The notes: generated by a model from the sequence alone, not told the origin. A DNA stretch of 41,357 bases from Clostridia bacterium (GCA_029060065.1 JAIDUT010000097.1:1-41357), one strand, 5' to 3'; counted from the first letter of the stretch, positions 7,961 through 16,869 are shown. Numbers and translations: made by a program.

Positions 7961-8120
7961 GTTCGGCGAGAAGGGAGTGGCGTAAGATTTTCACGAGCAA
8001 GAATTTCTTTCAGACGAGGAAACCGAACGCAGTCGTACTTGCCGTACGACAAGAGAGTTTGACAAAGTATGAGAGGAATTATTGCCGTGCAAAATTACGC
8101 CAGCTCTCTTCGAACCGAAC
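7961..8120. repeat. long-hairpin element B, 160 bp, downstream of the 45-residue gene
   Basis: The left end GTTCGGCGAGAAGGGAG, then TGGCGTAA, is matched by an inverted right end ending CTCTCTTCGAACCGAAC, giving about 26 bp of imperfect terminal inverted repeat. The arms CACGAGCAAGAATTTCTTTC and (complement) CACGGCAATAATTCCTCTC pair further in. The centre is a perfect hairpin GTCGTAC-TTGCC-GTACGAC (8032-8050). The whole element is one long imperfect palindrome beginning 3 nt after the stop codon of the minus-strand gene. Confidence 0.8.
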
Positions 8121-8123
8121 AAA

Positions 8124-8261
8124 CTAGTCAAGGACTTTTATTATCTTATCCTTGAGCATCTTTTTGCCCTGCTCCATTATAGTGTTCTTCATCTTTGAAG
8201 TAGCTACAACGGCTGTTACCACGCCTGCGCCGAAGCCAAGCATCAATCCGGCCTTCAACAT
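8124..8261 (-). CDS. 45-residue single-pass membrane microprotein at the end of the isc operon
   Basis: ATG 8261 is preceded by an excellent AGGGGGTG site (8266-8273), and the 45-codon frame ends at TAG 8124-8126. Residues 2-20 (LKAGLMLGFGAGVVTAVVA) form a Gly/Ala-rich membrane helix. The rest is a basic tail (SKMKNTIMEQGKKMLKDKI). I know no family for it; the layout recalls small YtxH-like or other Gly-rich membrane peptides. It lies 99 nt downstream of iscU on the same strand, so it is likely read from the isc promoter, though its own promoter cannot be excluded. Element B starts 3 nt after its stop. Confidence 0.75.
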   Translation of the reverse strand: MLKAGLMLGFGAGVVTAVVATSKMKNTIMEQGKKMLKDKIIKVLD

Positions 8262-8360
8262 TTATTCACCCCCTTGTTTTATTTTCTCTTGCATAGTGTG
8301 TACGATGGCGAGATTAATAATACAATTTGATGAATTTTGTCGGTGGTAAATTATGGCTTG

Positions 8361-8735
8361 TTATTCGCCTTTTTTCTTTTTATAGTCTTCTATTGCTTCT
8401 TTTATTGCCTCTTCCGCAAGAACGCTACAGTGTATCTTTTGAGGAGGAAGTCCTTCAAGTTCTTCGACTACTCTTGCATTAGTGAGTTGCAATGCTTCGT
8501 CGATAGTCATGCCCTTGACCATCTCCGTCGCCGTCGAACTCGTAGCGATTGCCGCCGCGCAACCGAAAGTCCTAAACTTAGCGTCGACAATTCTGTCGTC
8601 CTTTATCTTAAGAGAAATTTCCATTATATCTCCGCAAGCCGCGTTGCCTACTTTGCCCACGCCGTCAGCGTCCTCGATAAATCCCACGTTCTTAGGATTT
8701 GCGAATGCTTCTTTTACTTTATCATTGTACATCAT
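8361..8735 (-). CDS. iscU: Fe-S cluster assembly scaffold IscU/NifU-type
   Basis: The 124-residue protein matches the IscU/NifU_N scaffold family. The three cluster cysteines are present: C34 in NAACGDIM with the assembly aspartate D36, C59 in FGCAAAIA, and C103 in IHCSVLAEEA. It receives sulfur from the adjacent cysteine desulfurase and builds [2Fe-2S] or [4Fe-4S] clusters in the cytosol. It lacks the extra C-terminal NifU domains. It follows iscS by 11 nt with an AAGGAG site before ATG 8735. The gene order iscR-iscS-iscU is the standard clostridial ISC operon. Confidence 0.96.
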   Translation of the reverse strand: MMYNDKVKEAFANPKNVGFIEDADGVGKVGNAACGDIMEISLKIKDDRIVDAKFRTFGCAAAIATSSTATEMVKGMTIDEALQLTNARVVEELEGLPPQKIHCSVLAEEAIKEAIEDYKKKKGE

Positions 8736-8746
8736 AATATACTCCT

Positions 8747-9922
8747 TTATTTGTTGTAAAGCGGTGACATCTTTCTCAATTTATCTACCGTATTAACTAG
8801 TTTTTCTAACGTGTATTTTGCTTCTTCAAGCGTATTGTTTTTTCCAAAAGAAAATCTTATAGAACCGTGCGCCACTTCGATAGGTACGCCTATTGACAAA
8901 AGTACGTACGACGGCTCAAGCGACCCCGACGAACAAGCCGAACCGCTAGATACTGCTATCCCCGCCATGTCAAGGTGCATAAGTATAGATTCGCCCTCGA
9001 TATACTTAAAAGAAAAGTTTGCATTAGAGGGCAATCTCTTGGAATTGTCTTTCGGTCCGTTATAATATATATCGTCTATATTTGCGATAACTTCTTTGAC
9101 AAAATAATCTCTTATTTCACTGATATGCGCGTTGTTCTTTGCCATATCTTCTACCGCTATCTCTATTGCCTTGCCCATGCCAACGATTGCGGGAGTATTA
9201 ATAGTCGACGCGCGAAGATTACGCTCTTGCTCTCCGCCGTCCATAAATCTCTCTATCTTCAAACCGTTACGTTTATAGAGCACGCCCACGCCCTTAGGTC
9301 CATAGAACTTGTGTCCGCTCATTGACAGTAAGTCGATATTATCTTTAACCACGTCTATGGGCACGTTGCCGACCGCTTGCACGGCGTCGGTATGGAATAC
9401 TATTCCCTTGCTCTTCGCAATAGCGCCTATCTCCTTGAAAGGTTGAATTGAACCCATTTCATTGTTGGCGGTCATTATAGTTATAAGTATAGTGTCCTCT
9501 CTAATAGCTTTGAGTAAATCGTCAAGATTTATTATACCCTCGTTATTGACAGGCAAATACGTTACTTCAAAGCCTTGCTTTTGCAAACTCTCGCACGTTT
9601 TCATTACTGCAGGGTGTTCGATACAAGACGTAATTATATGTTTGCCCTTGTCCGCCTTAGCGTGAGCAATACCCTTTATTGCCCAGTTATCGCTCTCCGT
9701 ACCGCCCGACGTAAAGTATATCTCGCTTGGCTTTGCGCCTATAGCCTTTGCTATCTTTTCTCGTGCCTCGTCTACGGCTTTTAGAGCTTGTCTGCCCAAA
9801 AAGTGTTGGGACGAAGCGTTGCCGTAAACTTGTCCGAAGTATGGCAACATCTCTTCTATTACTCTTGGGTCGGTATAGGTAGTAGCCGAATTATCCAAAT
9901 AAATACACCTATCTTGTGACAT
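8747..9922 (-). CDS. iscS: cysteine desulfurase IscS/NifS
   Basis: The 391-residue PLP enzyme converts cysteine to alanine and passes the sulfur to IscU. Visible features are the N-terminal IYLDNSATT, the PLP lysine K205 in SMSGHKFYGPKG, and the sulfur-carrying cysteine C330 in the loop SSGSACSSGS. That long-loop form is typical of class I (NifS/IscS) desulfurases. Its Shine-Dalgarno GAGGTG is formed by the last codons of iscR, whose stop lies 1 nt upstream of the ATG, so iscR and iscS are translationally coupled. Confidence 0.97.
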   Translation of the reverse strand: MSQDRCIYLDNSATTYTDPRVIEEMLPYFGQVYGNASSQHFLGRQALKAVDEAREKIAKAIGAKPSEIYFTSGGTESDNWAIKGIAHAKADKGKHIITSCIEHPAVMKTCESLQKQGFEVTYLPVNNEGIINLDDLLKAIREDTILITIMTANNEMGSIQPFKEIGAIAKSKGIVFHTDAVQAVGNVPIDVVKDNIDLLSMSGHKFYGPKGVGVLYKRNGLKIERFMDGGEQERNLRASTINTPAIVGMGKAIEIAVEDMAKNNAHISEIRDYFVKEVIANIDDIYYNGPKDNSKRLPSNANFSFKYIEGESILMHLDMAGIAVSSGSACSSGSLEPSYVLLSIGVPIEVAHGSIRFSFGKNNTLEEAKYTLEKLVNTVDKLRKMSPLYNK

Positions 9923-9923
9923 A

Positions 9924-10364
9924 TTACACCTCTTTTTTTATAAGACTCGACAGGGACATAGAGTCCAAACAGTCGTTGATTGCTTCAAATAATTTATTCC
10001 ATACGTTGTAGGTCGAACAGTTGCACTTCCCCTCGCCCTCGCAAGGGTTGGTAGAACAACCGCACTTGCTGTCGCACTCGCCCGATAGACAGTCAATTAT
10101 TACAAGTCCGTCCTCAAGCGCTCTTATTATTTCTCCCACCGATATATCTTCCGGCGCCTTGGCAAGAAAATAACCGCCGTTGGCTCCTCGGTTGGCGCAT
10201 ATAAGTCCTGCTTTTTTCAGCGTGGATATGAGTTGTTCAAGATACTTATCGCTCACTCCTATGCTAGACGACATTACGGATAGGCTTATTACTCCCTCTC
10301 CGTGGTGGTCTGCCATATAGCACATTGCCTTTAGCCCGTATCTGGCTTTTGACGATAATTTCAT
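9924..10364 (-). CDS. iscR: Rrf2/IscR-family Fe-S responsive repressor
   Basis: The 146-residue protein has the Rrf2 winged helix (MKLSSKARYGLKAMCYMA; helix-turn-helix about 28-55, wing with NRGANGGYFLA). An unusually Cys-rich segment (C92, C97, C101, C103, C108, C114, C116) stands where IscR carries its three cluster cysteines. It probably senses Fe-S status through a bound cluster and represses its own operon. I chose ATG 10364 over the GTG two codons upstream because AGGTGG sits just before it. A palindromic operator covers the expected transcription start. Confidence 0.92.
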   Translation of the reverse strand: MKLSSKARYGLKAMCYMADHHGEGVISLSVMSSSIGVSDKYLEQLISTLKKAGLICANRGANGGYFLAKAPEDISVGEIIRALEDGLVIIDCLSGECDSKCGCSTNPCEGEGKCNCSTYNVWNKLFEAINDCLDSMSLSSLIKKEV

Positions 10365-10388
10365 ATCCACCTCACGTTACTTGGTATT

Positions 10389-10405
10389 CCTAGTAATTTA
10401 CTAGG
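10389..10405. promoter_or_regulatory. palindromic operator of the isc operon
   Basis: CCTAGTAATTTACTAGG is a perfect 8+1+8 palindrome lying 4 nt downstream of the -10 box, across the predicted transcription start. Binding of IscR here would block the promoter. Assignment to IscR is inferred from position and from the use of similar AT-rich palindromes by Rrf2 regulators. Confidence 0.75.
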
Positions 10406-10409
10406 TATT

Positions 10410-10438
10410 ATTTTACTCTATTGTTATTTGCTTGTCAA
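10410..10438 (-). promoter_or_regulatory. SigA-type promoter of iscR-iscS-iscU
   Basis: On the minus strand TTGACA (10438-10433), 17 nt and TAAAAT (10415-10410). The palindromic operator follows directly. Confidence 0.85.
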
Positions 10439-10457
10439 CGGTTTTTATACGGATATG

Positions 10458-10499
10458 CAAAAATAAACGCCCCATTAGTTGAATACAACACTTGGGGCG
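10458..10499 (-). terminator. intrinsic terminator of glyA
   Basis: On the minus strand CGCCCCA (10499-10493) pairs with TGGGGCG (10474-10468), with an inner GTTG-TATT-CAAC stem. It is followed by the U-rich run TTTATTTTTG (10467-10458). It lies about 48 nt after the glyA stop and insulates the isc promoter. Confidence 0.85.
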
Positions 10500-10547
10500 C
10501 AATTTTATTACAATGACGTATTATTAAATACTTTTACAATAGTCAGA

Positions 10548-11804
10548 CTATCTAATGATGTCGTTAGCGTAGATAGGATACTTCTTGCAAAGGTCAGCTA
10601 CTTTCTTGGAGCAACGCTCTACGGCTTCTTCCTTGTTGTCAACGAGGTCGGCAATGCAATCTGCGATAACAAGCATATCTTCTTCTTTCATGCCTCTTGA
10701 CGTAACGGCAGGAGTACCTATACGCACACCGGAAGTTACGAACGGCTTTTGGGTATCAAAAGGAATTGCATTCTTGTTGGCTGTGATATGAGCCTTGTCG
10801 AGCAACGCTTCGAGTTCTTTACCCGTCATACCCTTGGAAGTAAGGTCGATAAGCATCAAGTGATTATCCGTTCCGCCCGATACAAGGTTGATACCCTTAT
10901 CAAGCAAAGCCTTGGCAAGTACTTGCGCGTTCTTAACAATTTGTCTTTGATAATTCTTGAAGTCCTCGCTCATTGCTTCTTTGAGCGCAACTGCCTTAGC
11001 GGCGATTATGTGCATAAGCGGTCCGCCTTGAGTACCCGGGAAAATTGCCTTGTTAATCTTGGTGGCAATCTCTTCGTTGTTGGTAAGAATAAGTCCGCCT
11101 CTCGGTCCTCTCAAAGTCTTGTGAGTGGTGGTGGTAACTACGTCAGCGTACGGCACCGGACTAGCGTGACAACCTGTTGCTACAAGACCTGCGATATGAG
11201 CCATATCTACCATAAGATATGCGCCTACGCTGTCTGCTATCTCTCTGAACTTCTTGAAGTCCAAAGCTCTCGGATATGCGCTTGCGCCTGCAAGAATGAG
11301 TTTTGGCTTGCACTCTTTAGCAAGTTTAGCCACCTTATCATAGTCAATCATACTGGTAGACTGCTCTACCTCATAAGGTACGATATTGAAATATTTACCC
11401 GATATATTTACAGGGCTTCCGTGAGATAAGTGTCCGCCGTGAGCAAGGCTCATACTAAGAACAGTATCTCCCGTCTGCAACAAAGCAAAGAAAGTAGCTA
11501 AGTTTGCGTTGGCTCCGCTGTGAGCTTGAACGTTGGCGTATTTAGCGCCGAAAAGTTCACACGCTCTCTCAATGGCGAGCTTTTCTACTATGTCAACGTG
11601 TTCGCAACCACCGTAGTATCTCTTTGCCGGATAACCCTCGGCGTACTTGTTGGTCAAGTGCGAACCTGCCGCCGCCATTACTGCAGGAGTAACGATATTC
11701 TCGCTTGCAATAAGCTCGATATTGCCCTGTTGACGAGCAAGCTCCAATTCCAAAGCGTCGCATACTTCGGGGTCTGTATCTCTGATAACCTTAAAATCTA
11801 TCAT
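10548..11804 (-). CDS. glyA: serine hydroxymethyltransferase
   Basis: The 418-residue PLP enzyme interconverts serine and glycine with tetrahydrofolate, feeding one-carbon units to nucleotide and methionine synthesis. Hallmarks are [41 protein letters not shown] and the PLP lysine K229 in [15 protein letters not shown]. Length is normal. It is monocistronic, with its own promoter (11842-11871), GGAG site and terminator. It also supplies methylene-THF, used by TrmFO encoded elsewhere in the window. Confidence 0.98.
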   Translation of the reverse strand: MIDFKVIRDTDPEVCDALELELARQQGNIELIASENIVTPAVMAAAGSHLTNKYAEGYPAKRYYGGCEHVDIVEKLAIERACELFGAKYANVQAHSGANANLATFFALLQTGDTVLSMSLAHGGHLSHGSPVNISGKYFNIVPYEVEQSTSMIDYDKVAKLAKECKPKLILAGASAYPRALDFKKFREIADSVGAYLMVDMAHIAGLVATGCHASPVPYADVVTTTTHKTLRGPRGGLILTNNEEIATKINKAIFPGTQGGPLMHIIAAKAVALKEAMSEDFKNYQRQIVKNAQVLAKALLDKGINLVSGGTDNHLMLIDLTSKGMTGKELEALLDKAHITANKNAIPFDTQKPFVTSGVRIGTPAVTSRGMKEEDMLVIADCIADLVDNKEEAVERCSKKVADLCKKYPIYANDIIR

Positions 11805-11841
11805 AAGTGTCTCCTATATTAAATTAAATATTTTCTATTTG

Positions 11842-11871
11842 ATTTTATCATATATCTTGCAATATAATCAA
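11842..11871 (-). promoter_or_regulatory. SigA-type promoter of glyA
   Basis: On the minus strand TTGATT (11871-11866), 18 nt and TAAAAT (11847-11842). It is located about 40 nt upstream of ATG 11804. Confidence 0.65.
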
Positions 11872-11906
11872 CAAAATGAGCGTCATAATTTTTATAAATG
11901 ACTATG

Positions 11907-13550
11907 TCATTTGAATTCCATAGTTCTTACTGCGTGTTCAAATATAGGCGCCCAAAACCAGCGATCTTTACCCAAACAGTTCCAAGATCCGATTCCCTGC
12001 TTGCCATTGTACGAGAAGAAAAACATCGCATTATAGATACTTTGATCCATACCCGCCGTAATGAAATCGACGAAAAATACTTTTTTCGGTTTATCAAGCA
12101 ATTTCGCCTCTCCAAACTTTGCAGTAGTATATACGCTCTTGAGAGCGGTCAACATATTGCGACCGAATTCGAAGACGTCTTTTTCTTCCAGAGCGCCTTT
12201 GAAATTAAAATTGAGATTCACTGTGGTATCAGGCGTAGTATAAATATATTTTGGCGCATTGGTAGGATATTTTATTTTGCGAATTTCATCAGACATTACT
12301 ATAAAATTACGAGGCATTATCGCAGTTATCGCGCCCTCTGCAATACTCGCTCTTACAAACTCAACTTTTGGCAACTGCGCGCCTTCAGGCATATCTGCTC
12401 TAATGTTTTCATAATTCAATCCAAACACGCCGTCGGTGAGAGCGCTACCGTTTACGGCAAAAGTAGTCCCGCACGCCGAACAATACGCTGTCTTGCAGTC
12501 ATTTTCAAGATTCACCGGCGATCCACACTGAGTGCATCGAAGCGCCTCTGTATTTTTGCCTTTTCTTATGACAATATTGCCGTCATCTACATTTTCCTGT
12601 TGTCTACCGCAAACCGAACACACTCCGCCGAAATCCGTCGCGCCACCGCAATAACTGCAGATATAGCTCTTAAGTCTACCCTCGTCGCTGACGCTTACGT
12701 TCAAATTTGCATCAGACACAATTTTCACGGCGTCCTCATTACTGCCCTTATTTACGGAAACGCTTGCTCCGTAGTGAAAACGCTTTTTGCCGTCGACGTA
12801 TAAATCTCCCGCAGACAATCCTGTCTTTTGAGCTATGACAGAAAGAATTTCCGCCACGTTACTGCATAGCGCGTTAAGATATTCGTCTTTATCTTTGCCA
12901 CGTATATATGCTATATACAATTCTTCAGAATCGGATTCCCGTCCGTTTTCGTGAGTAAGATAAATTTCAAAAATATAAGCCGACTTCCAATCCGGTATTT
13001 CCGAACTCTTATCCGCGCTGTTGAACTGCGCTGTAAAAGAGAAATATTTCTCTCCCATTAGCATAGACGTAGCCCATCTATCCAGACATACGGATAGTAC
13101 CGCTTTATCTACTTCGTCTATCAATGAAGCATTCTTTTTATATGCTTTATCTAAGTATTTGTGAGCATCGGAATCGGTATACTGTTCACAGACCGCATAA
13201 CTAAAAAATTCTTTTTCAACGTCTTTGAAGCGTGAGTTCTTTAAGCCGTATATATATGCTCCAATTAAAGACGCAGAGTAATTTAGGTTCTTTATTGCGG
13301 TATCTAAATAATTAATATCGTCCCAATCAAGGGATTTATCTTCATGAATACGTTTGTTTATGTAATATGAGCAAGCCTCATCGTCGCCGTTTTCTACAAG
13401 ATTGCGCAGAGTTTCCACACTAGCGCTTTCGTAAAACTCCTCTTGACGCTCTTGCGCGTCTGCAAGTTTTTCCATCTGCTCAAACATGCCCACAGCAACG
13501 TCCTCGCGCTCATTTTTGATTACGTCGTCAATTTGCTTTTTGTTAAACAT
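11907..13550 (-). CDS. 547-residue protein of unknown function with two central zinc ribbons
   Basis: Not recognised as a named family. From ATG 13550 (GGAGG 7 nt upstream), residues 1-160 are helical and charged, with a repeat-like, Sel1/TPR-like look. Residues 160-290 are mixed. Two zinc ribbons follow: C298-x2-C301...C311-x2-C314 and C339-x2-C342...C357-x2-C360. A C-terminal domain of about 150 residues (from VEFVRASIAEGAITAIMP) ends in an aromatic-rich stretch with FVDFITAGMDQSIYNAMFFF and WNCLGKDRWFWAPIFEHAV. This loosely recalls DcrB/PsbP-like folds, but I cannot confirm it. There is no signal peptide or membrane segment, so it is probably cytosolic. It lies 57 nt downstream of aspS on the same strand and may be co-transcribed. 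Confidence 0.8.
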   Translation of the reverse strand: MFNKKQIDDVIKNEREDVAVGMFEQMEKLADAQERQEEFYESASVETLRNLVENGDDEACSYYINKRIHEDKSLDWDDINYLDTAIKNLNYSASLIGAYIYGLKNSRFKDVEKEFFSYAVCEQYTDSDAHKYLDKAYKKNASLIDEVDKAVLSVCLDRWATSMLMGEKYFSFTAQFNSADKSSEIPDWKSAYIFEIYLTHENGRESDSEELYIAYIRGKDKDEYLNALCSNVAEILSVIAQKTGLSAGDLYVDGKKRFHYGASVSVNKGSNEDAVKIVSDANLNVSVSDEGRLKSYICSYCGGATDFGGVCSVCGRQQENVDDGNIVIRKGKNTEALRCTQCGSPVNLENDCKTAYCSACGTTFAVNGSALTDGVFGLNYENIRADMPEGAQLPKVEFVRASIAEGAITAIMPRNFIVMSDEIRKIKYPTNAPKYIYTTPDTTVNLNFNFKGALEEKDVFEFGRNMLTALKSVYTTAKFGEAKLLDKPKKVFFVDFITAGMDQSIYNAMFFFSYNGKQGIGSWNCLGKDRWFWAPIFEHAVRTMEFK

Positions 13551-13607
13551 ATACAACCTCCGTTGATATTTATTAAAACACTATAACTTTTGTATGCGAT
13601 TTCTTCT

Positions 13608-15404
13608 TTATAGATTAGTCTTTTTATCTATATTGAGCGCAAGTTCTTTGAGTTGTTTCTCTTCAACAGGCGCAGGCGCTCCCGTCATCAGACACGACGC
13701 ATTTTGAACTTTTGGAAAAGCTATTACGTCTTTGATATTGTCTGTACCAGTAACCAACATTGTTAGTCTGTCCAGACCGAAAGCAAGTCCGCCGTGCGGT
13801 GGCGCGCCGTATTTGAACGCGTCAACGAAGAAACCGAATCTTTCCTCGATATCCTTTTGAGAAAAACCGAGAAGCGAGAAAATTTTCTCTTGCATATGCC
13901 AGTCGTGGATACGTATACTTCCACCGCCTGCTTCCTGACCGTTGATAACCATATCGTACGCGTTGCTACGCACCTTAAGCGGGTCGGTATCGAGAAGAGG
14001 TATATCCTCTACTATAGCGCTTGTGAACGGGTGGTGTACCGCAACGTATCTATCTTCTTCAGCGTCGTACTCAAGGAGCGGGAAGTCGACTACCCATAAG
14101 AAGTCGTATTTACTCTTGTCGTAAAGTTCGTACTTATCTGCAAGATAGCATCTCAACGCGCCGAGGCTGTCGAATACGACCTTGTCTTTGTCCGCAACAA
14201 AGAAAAGAATATCACCCTTTTGCGCGTCCATTGCCTCAAAGATAGCCTTTTGTTGCTCCTCGGTGAGGAACTTGAGTATTGACGAAGTCACGCTACCGTC
14301 CTCGCGTAGCATAGCGTACGCAAGTCCTTTTGCGCCGTAACTCTTGACGAATTCTCCGCAAGCGTCTACTTCCTTTCTCGTCATCTTGGAGCAAAGACCT
14401 TTTGCGTTGATAGCTCTTACGCTACCGCCGTCTGCAATAGCCCCAGTAAATACCGAGAATGAACAGTCTTTTACAATATCCGATAAATTTTTGAGTTGCA
14501 AATCAAAACGGGTATCGGGCTTATCGCTACCCCATTTCTCCATAGCTTCGCTATACGGAATACGTCTGAATTTCTCCGTAATATCCATACCCAGACATTC
14601 TTTGAATACCTTTTTAATAAGTCCTTCGGCAATAGCCATAACCTGCTCGTTGTTTTCTACGTAACTCATCTCGAGGTCTATCTGCGAAAATTCAGGTTGG
14701 CGGTTGGCTCTCAAGTCCTCGTCACGGAAACATCTTGCTATCTGGTAGTATCTGTCCATACCTGCAATCATGAGCAACTGCTTAAAAAGTTGAGGCGATT
14801 GCGGAAGCGCGTAAAATTCGCCGTTATGTACTCTCGACGGTACGAGATAATCTCTTGCGCCCTCGGGAGTAGACTTGCCTAAGAAAGGAGTCTCAATCTC
14901 CAAAAAGCCGTTGTCTGCCAAATAGTTGCGTACAACTCTGGTAATCTTATCTCTCATAACGAGTTTGGACTGCAAGTAATTGCGTCTTAAATCGAGGTAT
15001 CTATACTTCAATCTCAACTGCTCGCCGACTTTCATATCTTCGGTGATTACGAAAGGCGTAACTTCCGCTTCGGAAAGTATACGCAAATCGCTCGCTAATA
15101 TCTCTACTTCACCGGTAGGCATATTCTTGTTGATATTGCTTCCGCGACTTCTAACTTTGCCCGTTACTGCTATGACGAACTCGTTGCGAATTGCCGTAGC
15201 TTTATCGAATACGGCTTTGTCGACTTGGTCGTCAAAAGCTACTTGAACAACTCCGCTGATATCTCTCAAATCTATAAAGAGCAAATTGCCCAAATTGCGG
15301 TACTTTGCCACAAAACCCATTACAGTAACTTGCTTGTCAATATCGCTTCCGCGAAGTTCACCGCACTTATGCGTTCTCTCTAAACCGTTTAGAAAATCTA
15401 CCAT
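13608..15404 (-). CDS. aspS: aspartyl-tRNA synthetase
   Basis: The 598-residue bacterial-type class II synthetase charges tRNA-Asp. The N-terminal OB fold (about 15-105) binds the anticodon. Motif 2 is FRDEDLRANRQPEFSQIDLEMSY-like, the bacterial GAD insertion occupies about 290-420, and motif 3 is HGGLAFGLDRL near 535. The bacterial length with the GAD domain argues against an archaeal-type enzyme; whether it is discriminating between tRNA-Asp and tRNA-Asn cannot be decided by eye. It follows hisS by 46 nt, the usual hisS-aspS pair. Confidence 0.98.
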   Translation of the reverse strand: MVDFLNGLERTHKCGELRGSDIDKQVTVMGFVAKYRNLGNLLFIDLRDISGVVQVAFDDQVDKAVFDKATAIRNEFVIAVTGKVRSRGSNINKNMPTGEVEILASDLRILSEAEVTPFVITEDMKVGEQLRLKYRYLDLRRNYLQSKLVMRDKITRVVRNYLADNGFLEIETPFLGKSTPEGARDYLVPSRVHNGEFYALPQSPQLFKQLLMIAGMDRYYQIARCFRDEDLRANRQPEFSQIDLEMSYVENNEQVMAIAEGLIKKVFKECLGMDITEKFRRIPYSEAMEKWGSDKPDTRFDLQLKNLSDIVKDCSFSVFTGAIADGGSVRAINAKGLCSKMTRKEVDACGEFVKSYGAKGLAYAMLREDGSVTSSILKFLTEEQQKAIFEAMDAQKGDILFFVADKDKVVFDSLGALRCYLADKYELYDKSKYDFLWVVDFPLLEYDAEEDRYVAVHHPFTSAIVEDIPLLDTDPLKVRSNAYDMVINGQEAGGGSIRIHDWHMQEKIFSLLGFSQKDIEERFGFFVDAFKYGAPPHGGLAFGLDRLTMLVTGTDNIKDVIAFPKVQNASCLMTGAPAPVEEKQLKELALNIDKKTNL

Positions 15405-15450
15405 ATTCCTTTCCTCTATATATTCTAATTATTATAATATTTTATCAGTA

Positions 15451-16707
15451 TTACTTCTTACCTTGAATAAACTCCCCGAGTTTATTCAAAACCACGCTTT
15501 CTTGCTCACCTGTCTTCATATTCTTTACAGCTAACTTATTAGCTTGCAATTCGTCCTCTCCTATGATTACGACGTAGTCTGCCATCAACTTGTCCGCGTA
15601 CTTCATTTGCGCCTTAAAACTCCTGTCCATTACGTCGAACTCTGCAGATATACCCTTTGTTCTCAAATCATTTGCGACTGTCAAAGCAATATCTCTTGCT
15701 TTATCGCACATAGGAGCAATATATACCGTCGGCGCGTACGGCTCGCCAATAGGAAGTCCTAGGCTTTCAAGTACCATAATAAGTCGCTCTATGCCCATAC
15801 CGAACCCGACCGCCGGCGTAGGCTTACCGCCAACTTGTTCTACGAGGTCGTTGTATCTTCCGCCACCGCATACCGTACCTTGCGCGCCTATACCTGTTGA
15901 GATAAACTCAAAAACGGTGCGGGTATAATAGTCAAGACCTCTGACAATACGCGGATTAACCGTATAATCTAAACCTATCGAAGTCAGTCCCTTGCATACG
16001 CTCTCATGGTGCGACTTGCAATCTTCGCATAGATAGTCAATAGTGCTTGGAGCGTCTTTAACTATTGCTTTGCACTTCTCTTCTTTGCAGTCGAGTATTC
16101 TCAACGGATTTTTGTCAAGTCGCTCTTTGCAAGTAGCGCACATACCGTCAATTTTAGACGCAAAATATTCTTTCAATGCATTATTATAATCCTTGCGACA
16201 GCTTTTGCAACCTATAGAATTGATATTAAGTTGCAAGTCATTTACGCCGAGTTTCGTAAAGATACTCTTGGCAAGCGACATAACTTCTACGTCGGATTGC
16301 GGAGAATACGAACCGTAGAATTCTACGCCGAATTGGTGGTGTTCTCTCAATCTGCCGGCTTGCGGTCTTTCATATCTGAATACGGGAGTGATATAGTACA
16401 TCTTGGTGGGTTGAGGAGCGTTGAAGAGCGAATTTTCTATATACGCTCTCGCCACGCCTGCCGTCCCTTCAGGCTTAAGAGTAATGCTTCTATTGCCCTT
16501 ATCCTCAAAGGTGTACATCTCCTTGTTGACAATATCCGTCGTATCGCCCACTCCGCGCAAAAACAACTCCGTGTGTTCAAAGGTGGGAGTACGCACTTCA
16601 TTTGCCCCGAAAAGTCTTGCGACTTCGCGTACGGTATTTTCAATATAGTGCCACTTGTAACTCTCGCTTGGCAATACGTCTTTTGTTCCCTTTGGTATGC
16701 TAATCAT
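15451..16707 (-). CDS. hisS: histidyl-tRNA synthetase
   Basis: The 418-residue class II synthetase has motif 1 around KWHYIENTVRE, motif 2 FRYERPQAGRLREHHQFGVE, the histidine-A loop RGLDYYTRTVFEF and motif 3 GFGMGIERL. A C-terminal anticodon-binding domain follows (about 325-418). The insertion domain (about 160-235) carries four pairs of cysteines (CKSC, CATC, CKEEKC, CEDC), a pattern I associate with clostridial HisRS and probably zinc-binding. AGAGG precedes ATG 16707. No T-box leader is visible in the 162-nt upstream gap. Confidence 0.98.
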   Translation of the reverse strand: MISIPKGTKDVLPSESYKWHYIENTVREVARLFGANEVRTPTFEHTELFLRGVGDTTDIVNKEMYTFEDKGNRSITLKPEGTAGVARAYIENSLFNAPQPTKMYYITPVFRYERPQAGRLREHHQFGVEFYGSYSPQSDVEVMSLAKSIFTKLGVNDLQLNINSIGCKSCRKDYNNALKEYFASKIDGMCATCKERLDKNPLRILDCKEEKCKAIVKDAPSTIDYLCEDCKSHHESVCKGLTSIGLDYTVNPRIVRGLDYYTRTVFEFISTGIGAQGTVCGGGRYNDLVEQVGGKPTPAVGFGMGIERLIMVLESLGLPIGEPYAPTVYIAPMCDKARDIALTVANDLRTKGISAEFDVMDRSFKAQMKYADKLMADYVVIIGEDELQANKLAVKNMKTGEQESVVLNKLGEFIQGKK

Positions 16708-16746
16708 TTTCTGCCTCTTTACTATATCTTCTTAATTATTTTTTTA

Positions 16747-16783
16747 GATATTTCGACTCCACTGCGTTTCGCTCAATATGACG
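16747..16783. repeat. dispersed repeat unit, copy 2 (degenerate)
   Basis: ATATTTCGACTCCACTGCG followed by TTTCGCTCAATATGAC keeps the TCGACT...ATGAC ends and the GCG/CGC middle of the repeat found at 4270, 28352, 32651, 36142 and 37373. Confidence 0.6.
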
Positions 16784-16823
16784 TCTAGCTGATTCTACGA
16801 TAATAAATTAAATAATATCAGTT

Positions 16824-16861
16824 TCTCTTATCTCTTATTTTTTATCTCTTATCTCTTATTT
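16824..16861. repeat. tandem pyrimidine-rich direct repeat upstream of hisS
   Basis: TCTCTTATCTCTTATTT occurs twice (16824-16840 and 16845-16861) with a 21-bp period and is itself built from TTATCTC-like heptamers. It lies 8 nt after the hslU stop on the minus strand and ends about 117 nt upstream of hisS. Confidence 0.75.
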
Positions 16862-16869
16862 CAAATACT

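Noticed and set aside
7822..8127. Plus-strand open frame of 101 codons across element B
   Set aside because: It runs through the terminator hairpin and the palindromic element, has no ribosome-binding site, and its residue pattern follows the repeat rather than a protein.
16708..16869. T-box leader upstream of hisS
   Set aside because: No T-box sequence, specifier loop or antiterminator is recognisable, and the gap is filled by repeats.
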